NCBI RefSeq assembly: GCF_047496725.1
Contig: NC_132975.1
Location: forward strand, 14,408,501-14,472,500
DNA: 64,000 bases
DNA from: Anoplolepis gracilipes
Taxonomy: Eukaryota; Arthropoda; Insecta; Hymenoptera; Formicidae
Reading direction: 5' to 3'
Shown: piece by piece, positions 52,101 through 64,000 of the stretch
Position numbering within the stretch: the first letter of the stretch is position 1
Layout: each line of letters opens with the position of its first letter
The notes under the pieces: generated by a model
What the model saw: only the letters and a program-made list of their open reading frames with translations
Databases searched by the model: none
Told to the model about the DNA's origin: nothing
Translations under genes and position numbers: made by a program

Positions 52101-52124
52101 AGAGAGAGAGAGAGAGAGAGAGAA
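52101..52124. repeat. (GA)n microsatellite
   Basis: GA run followed by aaag repeats. Confidence 0.9.
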
Positions 52125-53194
52125 AGAAAGAAAAAAAAAAAGATTTAATTTTCAACAATGAAAATGCAAAAATGCAAAAGATTGTGCGATAAAAATCTAT
52201 CCTATATTTTTCATGTGGAAATATCTGGTTTTTTGAATCAATATGCTTTCGTACTGGCAATTATCCATTCAAACAAATATTATGGATGGTACTTGAAATT
52301 GAAATGCAATTAAACACGGCTAAAATGATAAAACGATTAAACACATCGCTATATCGTCTTCCGTCGATCGAGTCAGTTTTCAAGTTCTTTTTTTTTTTCA
52401 GGCCAACATTTTAAGGAATTTCAAACTCTTTCGAGATATCGCTAAAGACTCGAGAAGTATGCAATTCTGGCTGCAACAAACTTTGCTGAAAAACTTAAGA
52501 ACCACGTTGCGCGGGCTATATACATACATATATGCTAATATGGAAAACACGTTGAAGATATTTGTGAAATTGTGCGGGATCGCAGGATTATTTGTGCTCG
52601 ATCAGATTATCTGGCCGAACGCAATGCGCATAACGTTTAACGAGGGGGAAGCTAGGCCGCGATAAGCAAGCACCTGTTTCACAAGCGCGATAAAAACATT
52701 ATCGTTGACCTTGCCCTTCCTTAATGCTTCCGCATCGTCAATCTCGAGACTCTCGTGACCCCGTTCTATATCGGGCGAAACAACAGTGGTTTCCTTAGGG
52801 TGTAACCGTCTGTAATCGTTTCTTGTCTCTAACCATTTGTCTTGATTTTCGAGACATTTTTTTTATTATTACACATTAGAGATATATATTTATGATTTAT
52901 CTTGATTTTATGACATATAGAAAATAATAATTTGAAAATTTTTCGATAATTCCAAAAATGATGAATGTCAGTCAAGATGAACAAAGACTCGATTTTTTTA
53001 AACAATGATACAAATTATATCGTACATTTGATGTCTTGATTACATTCAATTGGATTAATTAAAAGCGTTCTATATAACATCGTCAAGCTTGTACACAGTG
53101 TATAATCGCGATTTAAATTTAGATAAAGTATTACAATTTTGTATAATATAACGATAATAAGTTAAAAAAAGCACATTTGTAAATGTTATTACGT

Positions 53195-53219
53195 TTTTTT
53201 TTTTTTTTTTTTTTTTTTA
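53195..53219. repeat. Poly(T) tract
   Basis: Homopolymer T. A poly(A) run lies at 53626-53646. Confidence 0.9.
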
Positions 53220-54636
53220 TGAAGTATCATTTAACGTAGTCTATTAAACACTTTCAACTTGAAGTAATTCGATCGGCTAGGTTTGCTCAAAAGTTTTGAA
53301 GTGGTTCATCTCTCTGAAAAGTACTCTAATTCCGATATTGACTTTTGGATTCGTCTATCATTGGATAATATAAAAAATTCTTTATTTCGTCAAAAAAAAT
53401 ATTGGTTAGCTATTTTTTTCTACTTGTCATTTAGTAACAAATTTTATTTCGAGAGAATTTTTATTTCTAATAAAGTGTCGAATGAGATGTTTACTCTCTC
53501 TGAATTAATAATTGTTGCTAGGCATCGCAGATAGCTTGTCTCTCACGTCAAACATTTCGATTATTAAAAGTTAAAAAATAACTGTAATCATTAGACTGGA
53601 GAAAGTTAGAAAGATGGCGGGAGACAAAAAAAAAAAAAAAAAAAAATTTAGCATGGAAGAAATCGTATTCGCGCAGAGATAACTTTGTCAAAACTTGATT
53701 TGTCCGAGAAAAAATTCTTCGACCTAGTTTTTAAATTATTTAACGCTACATTAGCCCCTTTCGGCGACCCTTAAGAGATCGTTTAACCAACCTAACCAGC
53801 GTCCGGCAGTCAGCGGGATTAGATTTACGGTTGCATAGGGTCAACTGCATTAACCGGTACCAACGAGGCCTGCGAGGAAAAAGGAAGGAGAGAAACGTAC
53901 ACACAGAAAGAGAGAGAGAGAGAGAGTGCGAGTGCGTCGAAAGCGCTATCAGCCGAAACACATTTTCCACGTGCGACTGCCCGCCATTTTTCACGGTTCG
54001 TTTCACACGAAATCGATTTATCACGGCGAGCGCGCGGCCCTGTACCGTCGGTTTTCATACCGGCGGTTTTGTAACGTTTTCTACTTTATTGGTCCTGCCT
54101 TTAATCCGTCTGATGGCCTTCCTTCCAGATTGCGGAATTATTCAGGTGTGATTTCACATCGCACCGTGTTATCGCTTAAGAAATCGTTATTAACAAGTAT
54201 ACGTGAAATTCAAATGTGCGATATCAATATTTCGACAAGAGGGGGAAAAAAACCAGCTCCGATAGAAGGTAGAAAATCGTCTCGTAACAGCTCGATCGTG
54301 TAAAGATTATTATCTCAATTCTCTCTCTCTCTCTCTCTCTCACGATTCAGGGATCAGATAAAGTCAAATGTACAAGGAGTGTTTACCCCCGAGTATTCGG
54401 GCTATGTACCTGAACACGCAATGAGCTGTGATCCCTGTTTTAGAGAGCGAGAATTCAGTAAGCTCTAATACACGAGCTTAGGGTTGGAAATTAACCGTCC
54501 CGTGGAACACTCTGGAAGGTAGCTAGCAGTTCGATTTACGGTAATTCGACTGGTATTCGGCACCGGTGTCCCGGGCTCTCTCAGATGTCAAACGGTCGCC
54601 TGAATGAGGATCGAAAACGTGGCGGTGGCAGCGGCG

Positions 54637-54638
54637 AA

Positions 54639-54669
<31 letters not shown>
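54637..54669. repeat. GACGAG hexamer repeat
   Basis: Iterated gacgag gives an EDEDED open frame. A (GGCGCC)-type repeat follows at 54842-54873. Confidence 0.9.
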
Positions 54670-54841
54670 CGCACAGGGTGAAAGGTCGGCGGCGAAGGGT
54701 GAGAGAAGAAGGGAGCAACGGGTTCTCCGATTCAGAGGCCGGAGTGTCTCTGCCTTTAACGAAGAGAAGCCGCAGGAAGGGCTCGCATAGCTCCGGACTA
54801 GCTCTCGCTCTAGCTTACTGTTCCACTTAACATCGACGCGA

Positions 54842-54873
54842 CGCCGGCGCCGGCGCCGGCGCCGGCGCGGCGG
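54842..54873. repeat. GCCGGC/GGCGCC hexamer repeat
   Basis: gccggc iterations, entirely G and C and self-complementary. Confidence 0.9.
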
Positions 54874-55833
54874 TGTTAATTACAGGCGAAAAGTAGTATC
54901 GCTTTGTGCGACGTATCTTTCGAAATGTCTTGCACCTCTAGTTAAATTATGTCGACCTACACGTTAATTTCATTCGCGAAGCGGATAAAGTTAAGTAAAG
55001 CGTATCGTACGACATTACGATGTTCTACATCATTTTCACATTTACTATTATAAAGTGTAAAGGTCTCATAAGGTACGCGATAAAATTATTGAGATTTATA
55101 TTTTTTAATAAAAGAATATGCGACGAAATTATACTATATATAAATAATGTCAATTTTGACGTCCATTCTGTCATTTATTATTTTTAACCTTTTTTTTTTT
55201 ACATCATTTCATTATTTTGCTACTTGAAAGATAGTAATTTTGTAAAACTAGAGTTAATTTCTCTGTATTGCGTGCATACAAAACTTTTAGAGGAAGGTTG
55301 TACCTCAAGACTGCTAGCATGATTACGTGAATTGCTGAAATATCACTATATATGCATATCTGTTTTAAGCATATGCAAGAGCGCCGCTGCGATTTTCATC
55401 GCGGAAACCAAGGCTTTCGCAAACTTACTTAACAGTATCATGAAACTTGGCTGGTACAAACTATCTCCGTAACGACAACTGGCAGCAACATTACGCCACC
55501 AGTTACTATCCCGCGTATACTCTATCTGTCCATATCAATCATTTACAAGCGGAGAATAAATATTGATCAAATTGATAATATTTCGCCGATAATATATATT
55601 ATAAAGATTTAATATTATAATAGCAAATATAAACCATTCTTCTTTTTACATTATCTTTAAATATTATATAAGAGAAATATCATTTATAGCAAAATATTTT
55701 CCCCAAGCATTTCACGCATTTGACTTCTACATCTCTTACGACAGGATTTTATTTCGGCATCTGATTTATTTCTCAAACAATTTTTTTTTAAATTATCTTA
55801 TATATAATTGTATATAATATTTTTATATTTATA

Positions 55834-55834
<1 letters not shown>

Positions 55835-55861
<27 letters not shown>
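55835..55861. repeat. (CT)n microsatellite
   Basis: Uninterrupted CT run in the upstream DIP intron. Confidence 0.95.
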
Positions 55862-55865
<4 letters not shown>

Positions 55866-57548
55866 AAAATTATATATATTTTTTTAAATATTATCTTTAT
55901 ATAGATTAACATAATAAAATAATCGTTACTAAAAAGAGAATGCTGCATGATTTCTCTTTCAAAAACCATTAAAAATATTTTCATTAAAACCAACTTCTGT
56001 AATCTCCTTCCTTTCTTCTTTCAATTTCGTTTAAATTTGGCGAGCGCGTGGCTTCGAGATGAGCGAGGATCAAAGGACACTTTATACACTGGTACCGGTT
56101 TTGGTTAGCAAACGGAAAGGTACTCGTCTACATTTCTATGAGATACTTGCGATGAAATAACAGTGAGAATTGTCGTAGGAAGTATTATTAATTAAGGAGG
56201 AACCTTTTCGTCAATAAGAGGCACAAAAGTGAAAAAAGCGAGAAAGATAAAAATGAACTTAATTAAGGTAATATCTAAGAAAGGGCAAAATTTGTCAGGT
56301 ACAGAAAAGAAAATAAAAATGTATAAGTATGTTAAATTGCAAGATGAAAAAAGAAAATAAAAGCAAACTCGTTATTAATCAAAGTAATGTTTCGAAGTAT
56401 CTCGATTTGATCTAAATGAATTTGACCTATTTGAAAGTGTAATAATATAAATATTTATGTGTGTGTATATATGTATATATCACACGGATAATAAATATAT
56501 TTCAGTACCATATTTATTAGATGTGAATCTTGTGATGGTATTCTGACACGTGTAACGATAAGCTAGACGAATGTACGTGAGTAAAAGCAAGAAATTGCAT
56601 GCTGGGAATACGAGTCTCATAAGCGATAACAGAATGTGACAAAAAAGTGATAGAATAAATGACAAAGGCTATGGGGAAAAAGTAAGCAGTAAAAATGATC
56701 AAATCGCGGCTAAAGTTAAAATACTAATCTAAATCTAAAGTTAAAAATATCAAAAGAAAAATACAAAAAATGAGCAAATCATTTTACTAGAAAATCGGAA
56801 AATTGTTAACAGAAAAGTTATTTATTGTTAGAAATGATGTTAGGAGGCGAACGGCAAATAAAAATTAGTAGGTAAAAAATAAGACAAATAGAAAGAAAGA
56901 AATCTGGAAAAATAAAAAAAAAAGAATAAGAAATTTATTAAACAAAGTAGATTATCTTTCGTATATTTTATCGCTTTTCAAGTCAAAGAATAAATAAATG
57001 TATCTTTGATATTTTGAGAATAAAATTATGCAGCACATTTCATGACGGATATGAATTTATTAAGTCGGTAGAGATCTACAGGTAGGATCTACTCTTTTAA
57101 AGGACTTGTCGCGACATTCAAAATAAAAAAAGGAGTTTTATATAATCACTTACAAATGTATGCGACTTGGTTGAATAATTTAGCATGTCTTATTCTGAGA
57201 ATAATGGACCATTAGAGGAACTTCAGGTGTGTGGAATCGATAAAAATATAACTAAATTATAAAAATCTCAGGTCTAATTTAAGTTGCGTAAAGAAAACAA
57301 TTAATAGTTTTGACGTCTATTTTGTGATATTTGAGCAAATTAGCTACTTCCTGTCTCCGTTTTTAATTATTATCATTTATCCTAATTTATGCTTATCAAA
57401 TTATCTATTATATGCGGATACAATATATAGAAATAGATACAAAAAGCAAAAAGTCAATAAAACTTCACATATATACAATCAGTGTCACTTTACTTTATTT
57501 TCAAAGTTTGGAAAAAAAGAATTTTCTTAATAATTTAGCTATCACAAT

Positions 57549-57560
<12 letters not shown>

Positions 57561-57592
<32 letters not shown>
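57561..57592. repeat. (GA)n microsatellite
   Basis: Uninterrupted GA run. Confidence 0.95.
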
Positions 57593-57598
<6 letters not shown>

Positions 57599-58106
57599 CG
57601 AAATAAGTTTTAGACAATGAATTATTTCAAACTGCTAACTTTATCAATTCTTTATATGACACAAAGGTCACATGCCATTTTGGTGATTTGATGACCATAC
57701 GATGGGGTCATCGTGACAGAAAGCAAGACGATAGAACAACTTATTTCCCTTCTTATTTCTGGATTACTATATATTTTTCAACAGGGAGCGCTCCAACGTA
57801 ATAAATAGCACCGTTTGCCCGGAGCTTGGAGCTACTTAAGGCACTGTTTCTCACTGTCATAGGTAATGTAACAGATTAATGTCCCATTTTTCGAGCCTCG
57901 GTATCTCTGCCCATGCCGCATACTAATGCGCGCAGCAAGGATACGCAAGGCGAAAACCATCCCGGTGGCGTCTCTGTTATTTTAAGTATGATTAACGTAA
58001 AGTCAGCTCGCGATAAAAATCCCCGCCGCGTTCTGTCCGCATTTAAAATGAGGATTGTCGTGCCAGACAGAAAGAGAGCGAGATGGGGGGCAGGGGAGGG
58101 GGAGAG

Positions 58107-58132
58107 GGGAGAGAGAGAGAGAGAGAGAGAGA
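58107..58132. repeat. (GA)n microsatellite
   Basis: GA run following a G-rich stretch. Confidence 0.9.
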
Positions 58133-58290
58133 GAAGGAAAGAATAAGTTCGAGCGCGGACGATAAGTGAAGTAAAATGGATGCATAAAACGTGAACACTT
58201 TATGGCTTGTTTATGGCAATCACCGTTGGCTTTCTAGCAAATTGCGCGCTAAGTAAAACCGTGCACGCGGAGCCCCAAAGTTTTTCGTTT

Positions 58291-58334
58291 GCGTCGAGGC
58301 GAGGCGAGGCGAGGCGACGCGACGCAACGCGAGG
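58291..58334. repeat. GAGGC/GACGC pentamer repeat
   Basis: Iterated gaggc changing into gacgc, in a CpG-rich patch. Confidence 0.85.
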
Positions 58335-59300
58335 AACTTGGCAGAGTCGCACGGGTTTACCAGCTTTAATTTACCCCTTTGCCGATTTACCTCGTCTCGC
58401 ATTTTACCGATAAGGTTCCTCGATTAACTGGAAAAGTACGTTAACCGCGCGCTCGGGGTCGGGAAGCTGTCAGTTAACCGATAATTAAACGGCTAAAGTA
58501 AAATCTCGAAGTTTGTCTTTCGGCCACTTAGTTTTTTAATTTTACACTGAGCGCCTAAAAAAAAGGCCGGGGAATTCTCTACGCGAGAATTACAAAATGC
58601 AAAGAATAACCTGTGTTTTATAACATGGAACGCGATTATTTATTAACCTTGCGACTTTAATATTGACGCAGCTAGACGACGCTTGTCGAAAATGTCGATA
58701 CTTGGGGGAGTGCACTGGAAGGATATTGGAAGTACATCGCAAGCAATTTTTTTCCTTAAAAACGAATCGAAAATTGATTAACTGGTCGATAAATAATAAA
58801 AAAAATCAAATTAACCACTGCACTCGTGAAACCTCTAATTATCGAGTAAGCGATCATGTTTGATTACAGTATAAGTCGTATCGTGCATAATCTCGGTGAT
58901 GAAACGTATACATCTCGCCTGCAATTCTAGGAAAATTCGTGTGCAAGCCGCGTGTTGGTTTACATATATGCGCGCAAACTTTCATTCAGGAAATTGAGAG
59001 ATAGATATCTGTGTCGACGGCGACCATTGTGCCCGCGCCGATGGGATTCGGGCCTTAAAACGCCCCGCGAATTAAACAGTCTGATCCTTCGACTCGTGCA
59101 GTAGATAAATCCTTGTCTTCCATCATGCACGCTCGTTATCGTGCCAATCGATCGGATTAGCGCCAAACGTGCTATATATAGACTCTTCCTATTTCACAAA
59201 ATTGTGATTTTGCCTAAGTAACTATTATATTACATTTTTAAAAGATTATTTACGGTGACCCGGTGATTTTTTATTACATGATTGAAATATGATTCATAAA

Positions 59301-59442
59301 TAAATTGACAAACCTAGTAGATGCATTAATATCATCATTAATAATATTAATATTTTTTATCAATTCACAAATACATAAATTGACAAACGCAGCAAATGCA
59401 TTAATATCATCATTAATAATATTAATAATATTCTCATCAATT
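59301..59442. repeat. Two-copy tandem repeat, 75-bp unit
   Basis: taaattgacaaac..gcattaatatcatcattaat recurs at 59301 and 59376. It also contains inner ATT-rich iterations. Confidence 0.85.
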
Positions 59443-62298
59443 TCTAATCTTTTAGTGCGCGAAAAACTTTTAGCTTTTTTTTTTCTTGCTTATGTATGTC
59501 GGTTATCTAAAACGTCCATCTCGATACTTTCGTTGTCTTACATTTACATAAAGGAAAACTGAAGATGTCAATAGGCGTTTTATTCGCACAAGTGCATGCC
59601 CTGCATCTTTGTATGATATTTCTTTGCTTTCGACTAGTAGAAAAATATTACAATATAAATAGTATGAAAATTCAATTCAAATATTTATTGTAAATAAAAG
59701 TGAAAAAAGCTACTAAAGAATAATAGAAAAATAGATTTAAAATAGATTTATTTTAATTGTATATCTAGAAAGATATCTATTTTCTTTTTCGCTTCCTCTA
59801 TATCTTCGCTTTTTTTAATTAAACGATAGAAAATATTACTAAATTTCATTATTTTATGCCGCTCTAAATTTTTCCAATATTACCGTTGCTTTCCGATTAA
59901 AAATTGGATGAATGATTTAAAAAGTTTGAAAAATCAATATGAAACTATGGGACCTAACCATGACGCGAAGGATCGTCTGCAGAGAATGACGGAACGAGCG
60001 AATCGATACGATTATCTGCAGAAATGGAACCGTGTAATACATTTCGGAAATTGCGACGTTGCACATTCCTGTGTGTCGCATCTCGCACGCCACATTCAAT
60101 TGGTTGATTCGCGCCGATAAATTGTCAATGCTCTCGCCGTCGTATGGCGTATCCGAATCTGTGAAATTCTAAACCCAGGTGGAATGACCTGTTAGTTTGC
60201 ATTTTATCCAACTTTTTGCGGCCTCAATTTTATTGCGACATTCGATATTAGTCGTTAAATATCTCGACTACATATTGCAACATTATTAATATAGTTGTGA
60301 ATATCGATAATAATAATAACAACAGAAAGAGAAAAATTGAGAGACAGGTACCTTAGAAAGAATATATGTACATTATAAAATAATAATTAAACATTAGAAA
60401 AATTTCATTTCGCGTCTGCAATATTACAATATTTTGCAATATTGTCTCTATATACATATGTATAGGTACAGTAAGATTGGTAATACAAATAATACAGAAA
60501 AGTTTGGAAAACGTAGCAAAAAAAAAGTAATTTCTCTCAAGAATAAATAAACAATATAGTATAAATTTTTTACTTTATTTAAAAAAAAAATTGACTTTAA
60601 AAATTAATCTTGTAACGTTAATAATGCAAATATTAAAATGTAGAAAAGATATGATATTCTATCGATTGAAAAGGAAAAGTTTATCTTTATATACAACTCT
60701 TCACTTTTCCTTTCTCCTCTTTCCATTCTGCTCTTTCTAATAATTTAAATTATTTTAAATCATTATGCTAAATATAACATTATATTTGATATGTATGCAT
60801 TAATTAATCGCATTAATTAATCGTGAAACTGATTCGACGATATTTGACATATGAGGGGATTGAAAATCAGTTAAGTTTAAAAAGAAATGTTAATGTTTAT
60901 TAATTTTTTAAATTTCAATTTTCTGAAAAAAAAAACAACGCCTTATATGAACAAATTTAACTCTATACTTTCGACCTATTTTACACGAGGAATGACTTCC
61001 TTTTCAGTTGTACTACATTTCTCGATCCATCTTGTATGTAAATTTCAATTATTAATAATGAGTTTTTAAATGCTGTCATAATAAATTTAAATTTGCCATG
61101 TAAATTATATTGCGGCGGTAAAAAATAAAAATATATTTTATTGTAATGCTCGCAAAGCTTAGAATGACAAATTTGTATACATATTGTATATATATATATA
61201 TATATATTTCAGAGCTAAAATCATTTCAATATTGGCGACGTATTGGTGACGTAACTTTATAGTCTGATCATATCCCGCGTATCAGTCTCACGTATGGAAT
61301 AACTCATAACCGTATCAAATGTAACGCTTGCGCTAAATATGATATACATGACATAATTTTCGTATCATGTCGAGTTGATTAGTTGATGTACGTGCGCCGC
61401 ACGCCGTTGAAACAAGCCGAAATGCATATCATGGAGCCCGTTATTAGCATATATCGATTTAAAACGCTACACGCATTCTCCTATCTTGTAGCATGAATTT
61501 AATTGTTCGAAAGATGTATGGCGAACAGATTAAAACCAATATATCGCGCGTTAAAGTTATTAACTGGGATTAATCGCGATTAATTGCGCAAACGATATCG
61601 CATCGATTCACCGAATATAACTTTCGCTCGATCCGACGAAATGAGTTTGCCGATTGATATATAACAAAATGGTAAGTTAATATCTCATATATATATTGGA
61701 TTGAACTTTGAATTGGTACGACGATAAAATTCAAAATATTTTCCGCTCGCTCTATGAAAAGACTCTAAAATTAATTTTTAATTGACCGTTCTCTATCAGT
61801 CATTTTATATTACTTCTCGTAAAATAAAACATTACAAAAACAGGTTTGCTTTTTCTGCAGCACGACTGCGATAAAATAGATTATTATTATATCGTATAAA
61901 ACAAAAATCAATATCGTCCAGCTGATTACAAATTAAGCAGTGATGTTAATCGCGTTAACATTTGTTCAATATAAATATTTGGGTGAAAAATATATTGTTT
62001 ATCTTATTTACAGAATATATAGTGAGAGACTGAAAGGTATCGTCAGAAATATCCTTGCTCTTGCGAGTACTTTTAACCTTTCCATTCTACGTACGTATCG
62101 GCATTCAGTTTTGTAGCTCCATCGAGAGAACGTAAAGTCGAACCGGCTGGCTTCTCCTGCAGGAGTGTACTTTATGGCACGTGCATTAATTCACCAGCTT
62201 GAAAAAGAAAACAGGAAAAGGAGAGGAAGAAAAGGGGGAGGAAAGACCGACACGCCCTTCTCGTCCGTGACGGCAACTCTCTCTTTCTCTTTCTCTTT

Positions 62299-62301
<3 letters not shown>

Positions 62302-62334
<33 letters not shown>
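62302..62334. repeat. (CT)n microsatellite
   Basis: Uninterrupted CT run. Confidence 0.95.
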
Positions 62335-62338
<4 letters not shown>

Positions 62339-63138
62339 ACGCGCGATCGTTTTTGCGTTCTCGGTGTAATGTCGTAAAACAGATAATCCGAGAGACATTT
62401 CGAATGTAAAGGAAAATACGTGTAAACGTTCCCTATGGCATAATAATTATGTTTTTAACAAAATGCCATTTCGATGTAATATCGTCGAACGAGCTTCTTT
62501 TAACTGCTTCGTCGATACTACTTTAAAAATGTAACGAATCTCTAACACACGGGTATCAACATGTTGAGAATTTACATAAATGAAGTAACGATATAAATAT
62601 ACTACTTATTGTTACCAACTCGTTTTCCTATTAATCGTCAGAGCGATACGTGAAAGGCAAGCTTTCATTAATAAAGCACAGTTTATTCGGTTTGTTGCCC
62701 GAAGGCAATGAGATAGGGGGTTAAATAAAGGCGAGCTATTTAACAGCAGAAATCCCTCAGAGAGTAGAGACGAGATGAAAGAGATAGAAGAGCAATATAT
62801 TGTATATATATATATACACCGTGTATATCGTGTCGTTTCAGGTAGACGACAGACGAATACGAAATTCTTTCCCTAATGCTACTACCGACTACGATCGACT
62901 ATACGATCGCGCATTCGTCCATCCGGTTTGTCTATCGTCGAATCACGCGAAGCAGATTCATCTTCGAGAACGCCTGCTTGAAATGGGTGAAAATCTGATA
63001 TCGCGCAACGTAAAGATTTGCGTTGAAAATGTAAAATGCAGGATGCTTGATCTCAAATTGACGTATAATATAAACGTTGCTAAAAGTTATTCTTTTAATT
63101 CAATGTAACATTTATCGTAAACTTTTATCAATTTCTTG

Positions 63139-63164
63139 TCTCTCTCTCTCTCTCTCTCTCTCTT
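63139..63164. repeat. (CT)n microsatellite
   Basis: CT run ending in ctttcag, which resembles a plus-strand splice acceptor by virtue of the repeat. Confidence 0.95.
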
Positions 63165-63767
63165 TCAGTCTTTTGCGTTATATCAAAAATAAATATTTTT
63201 TGCCAGAATTAATAGATAATAGATGATAACGGAGACTCTGAGAGAAAAGCGACAGAGTTCTTGCGAAAATATTTGATATCGTTATAAAATTAAAATTTGA
63301 TTTACCTCGGTATAGGATTAGAGAGTTTACAATACGGATCAGTATGTGAGATATTTAACATACATATTGCTTTTTAAATTACAGATTACTAGAAAATGTC
63401 TAGTGGATTTATAATAAGTAGATTATTGTAATTTGACATGCGGCTTGGTAGTTTCTACCGTTTCAGCTATTATTATTGAAAATGTGTGTGCGACGTTATG
63501 CATATATATGAATGGGGTACGTACGCTTTTATTTCCGATTTCAACCTCCGTTTGGAAGCGCTTAGGAATTGTTCGGCAGTATTCTTATGCGATTATCGTT
63601 TAAATACCGTTTTGCCTAAATAGAGTTTTCGGGCGGTCCCGGATGATCGTGGCCGGGAGCGTAAACGATTATTTCAAAGATTAGTAATTACTTCCCTTTC
63701 GTTTTACTCCCGCCAATCTTCCCAAGAACCGTTAGACTTCCTTCGCTTTAGGAAAGCGAAGGCGATG

Positions 63768-63819
63768 AGCGGCAGTGGCAGCGGCAGCGGCGGCGACGGC
63801 GACGGCGACGGCGACGGCT
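63768..63819. repeat. GGCGAC/GGCAGC hexamer repeat
   Basis: ggcagc iterations followed by ggcgac iterations. Gives the Pro/Ser-rich open frame on the minus strand. Confidence 0.9.
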
Positions 63820-64000
63820 GGCAGGAGGGGAAGAGGAAGAGCAACATCTTGCTCGGATTAGAGATTCGCGGGGAGAAGGAAGAAGCTGCTTGGGAATGAA
63901 GACAGTTAAGAGGGTCGGGACTGAAGATGGCGCCGCGCCGGTGCCGTGGAATACGCAAGGGATGAGATCGTAATGACACAGTCAAATTCATACGGACAGA

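Larger units (their letters stand above)
47847..64000 (-). other. DIP upstream intron, at least 16.1 kb within the window
   Basis: The phase-1 acceptor at 47847 needs an upstream exon. No Ig1 or Ig2 pattern (paired Cys with Trp and D-x-G-x-Y-x-C) was found up to 64000. The contents are AT-rich DNA, microsatellites and CpG-rich patches (51.6-51.9, 53.8-54.2, 54.5-54.9, 58.0-58.5, 63.6-64.0 kb). Confidence 0.65.

Noticed and set aside
53283..53534. Plus-strand frame after taggtttgctcaaaagt, considered as a mariner remnant
   Set aside because: The start vaguely resembles a mariner end, but no matching inverted end or transposase motif was found.
54585..54830. Acidic/basic 81-codon plus-strand frame
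   Set aside because: Built on a GACGAG repeat; composition looks nuclear-protein-like but nothing else supports it.
63704..63991. Minus-strand Pro/Ser-rich frame at the window end
   Set aside because: It is the translation of a GGCGAC hexamer repeat, with no Ig or signal-peptide pattern to make it the DIP first exon.
1..64000. CRISPR arrays, bacterial operons, rRNA or tRNA genes, telomeric repeats
   Set aside because: None seen. Repeats are eukaryotic microsatellites and tandem duplications without the regular spacer pattern of CRISPR.

Overview
This is eukaryotic nuclear DNA, most likely from a hymenopteran insect. An ant or a bee would fit, but the species cannot be read from the sequence. 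The reasons are AT-rich non-coding DNA mixed with CpG-rich patches, many long (GA)n/(CT)n and (TA)n microsatellites, small phase-matched exons with GT..AG introns, and two recognisable insect genes: a venom-acid-phosphatase-like histidine acid phosphatase and a DIP/lachesin-type immunoglobulin adhesion protein. Nearly all long open frames are chance, many of them made of translated GA or CT repeats.

Region by region. (1) 0.67-3.5 kb, minus strand: a complete six-exon secreted histidine acid phosphatase gene (381 aa by my join). It has RHGDR and HD catalytic motifs, a signal peptide, and a probable 5' UTR exon with a TATA-like box. (2) 4-10.6 kb: mostly AT-rich spacer. It holds a MITE-like element, a decayed same-strand copy of phosphatase exons 1-2 (about 5.59-5.86 kb), three splice-bounded plus-strand segments of unknown status, and a three-copy 108-bp tandem repeat. 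(3) 10.6-18.5 kb: intergenic DNA with microsatellites and a nested tandem duplication at 16.3-17.0 kb. (4) 18.5-64 kb, minus strand: the 3' part of a DIP (Dpr-interacting protein)/lachesin-family gene. Six exons could be joined with every reading phase agreeing. Two exons encode the third Ig domain, three encode a Ser/Pro/Asn-rich linker, and a tiny last exon encodes a hydrophobic GPI-signal-like tail. The exons for the signal peptide and Ig domains 1-2 were not found and presumably lie beyond 64 kb, so the intron upstream of 47,846 is at least 16 kb. The introns are full of GA/CT and TA tracts, a diverged 0.5-kb-spaced duplication, a strong 98-nt hairpin, and two plus-strand splice-bounded segments that could be an antisense or nested transcript.

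The two genes have no evident functional link. One encodes a secreted acid hydrolase and the other a neuronal surface recognition protein. They are neighbours on the same strand, about 15 kb apart. No rRNA, tRNA, CRISPR array, bacterial-type operon or intact transposase gene was seen. Nothing here clearly amounts to a new biological system. The most useful results are the two gene models, whose exons are invisible to simple ORF calling, the phosphatase pseudogene, the 98-nt hairpin and the possible antisense exons.
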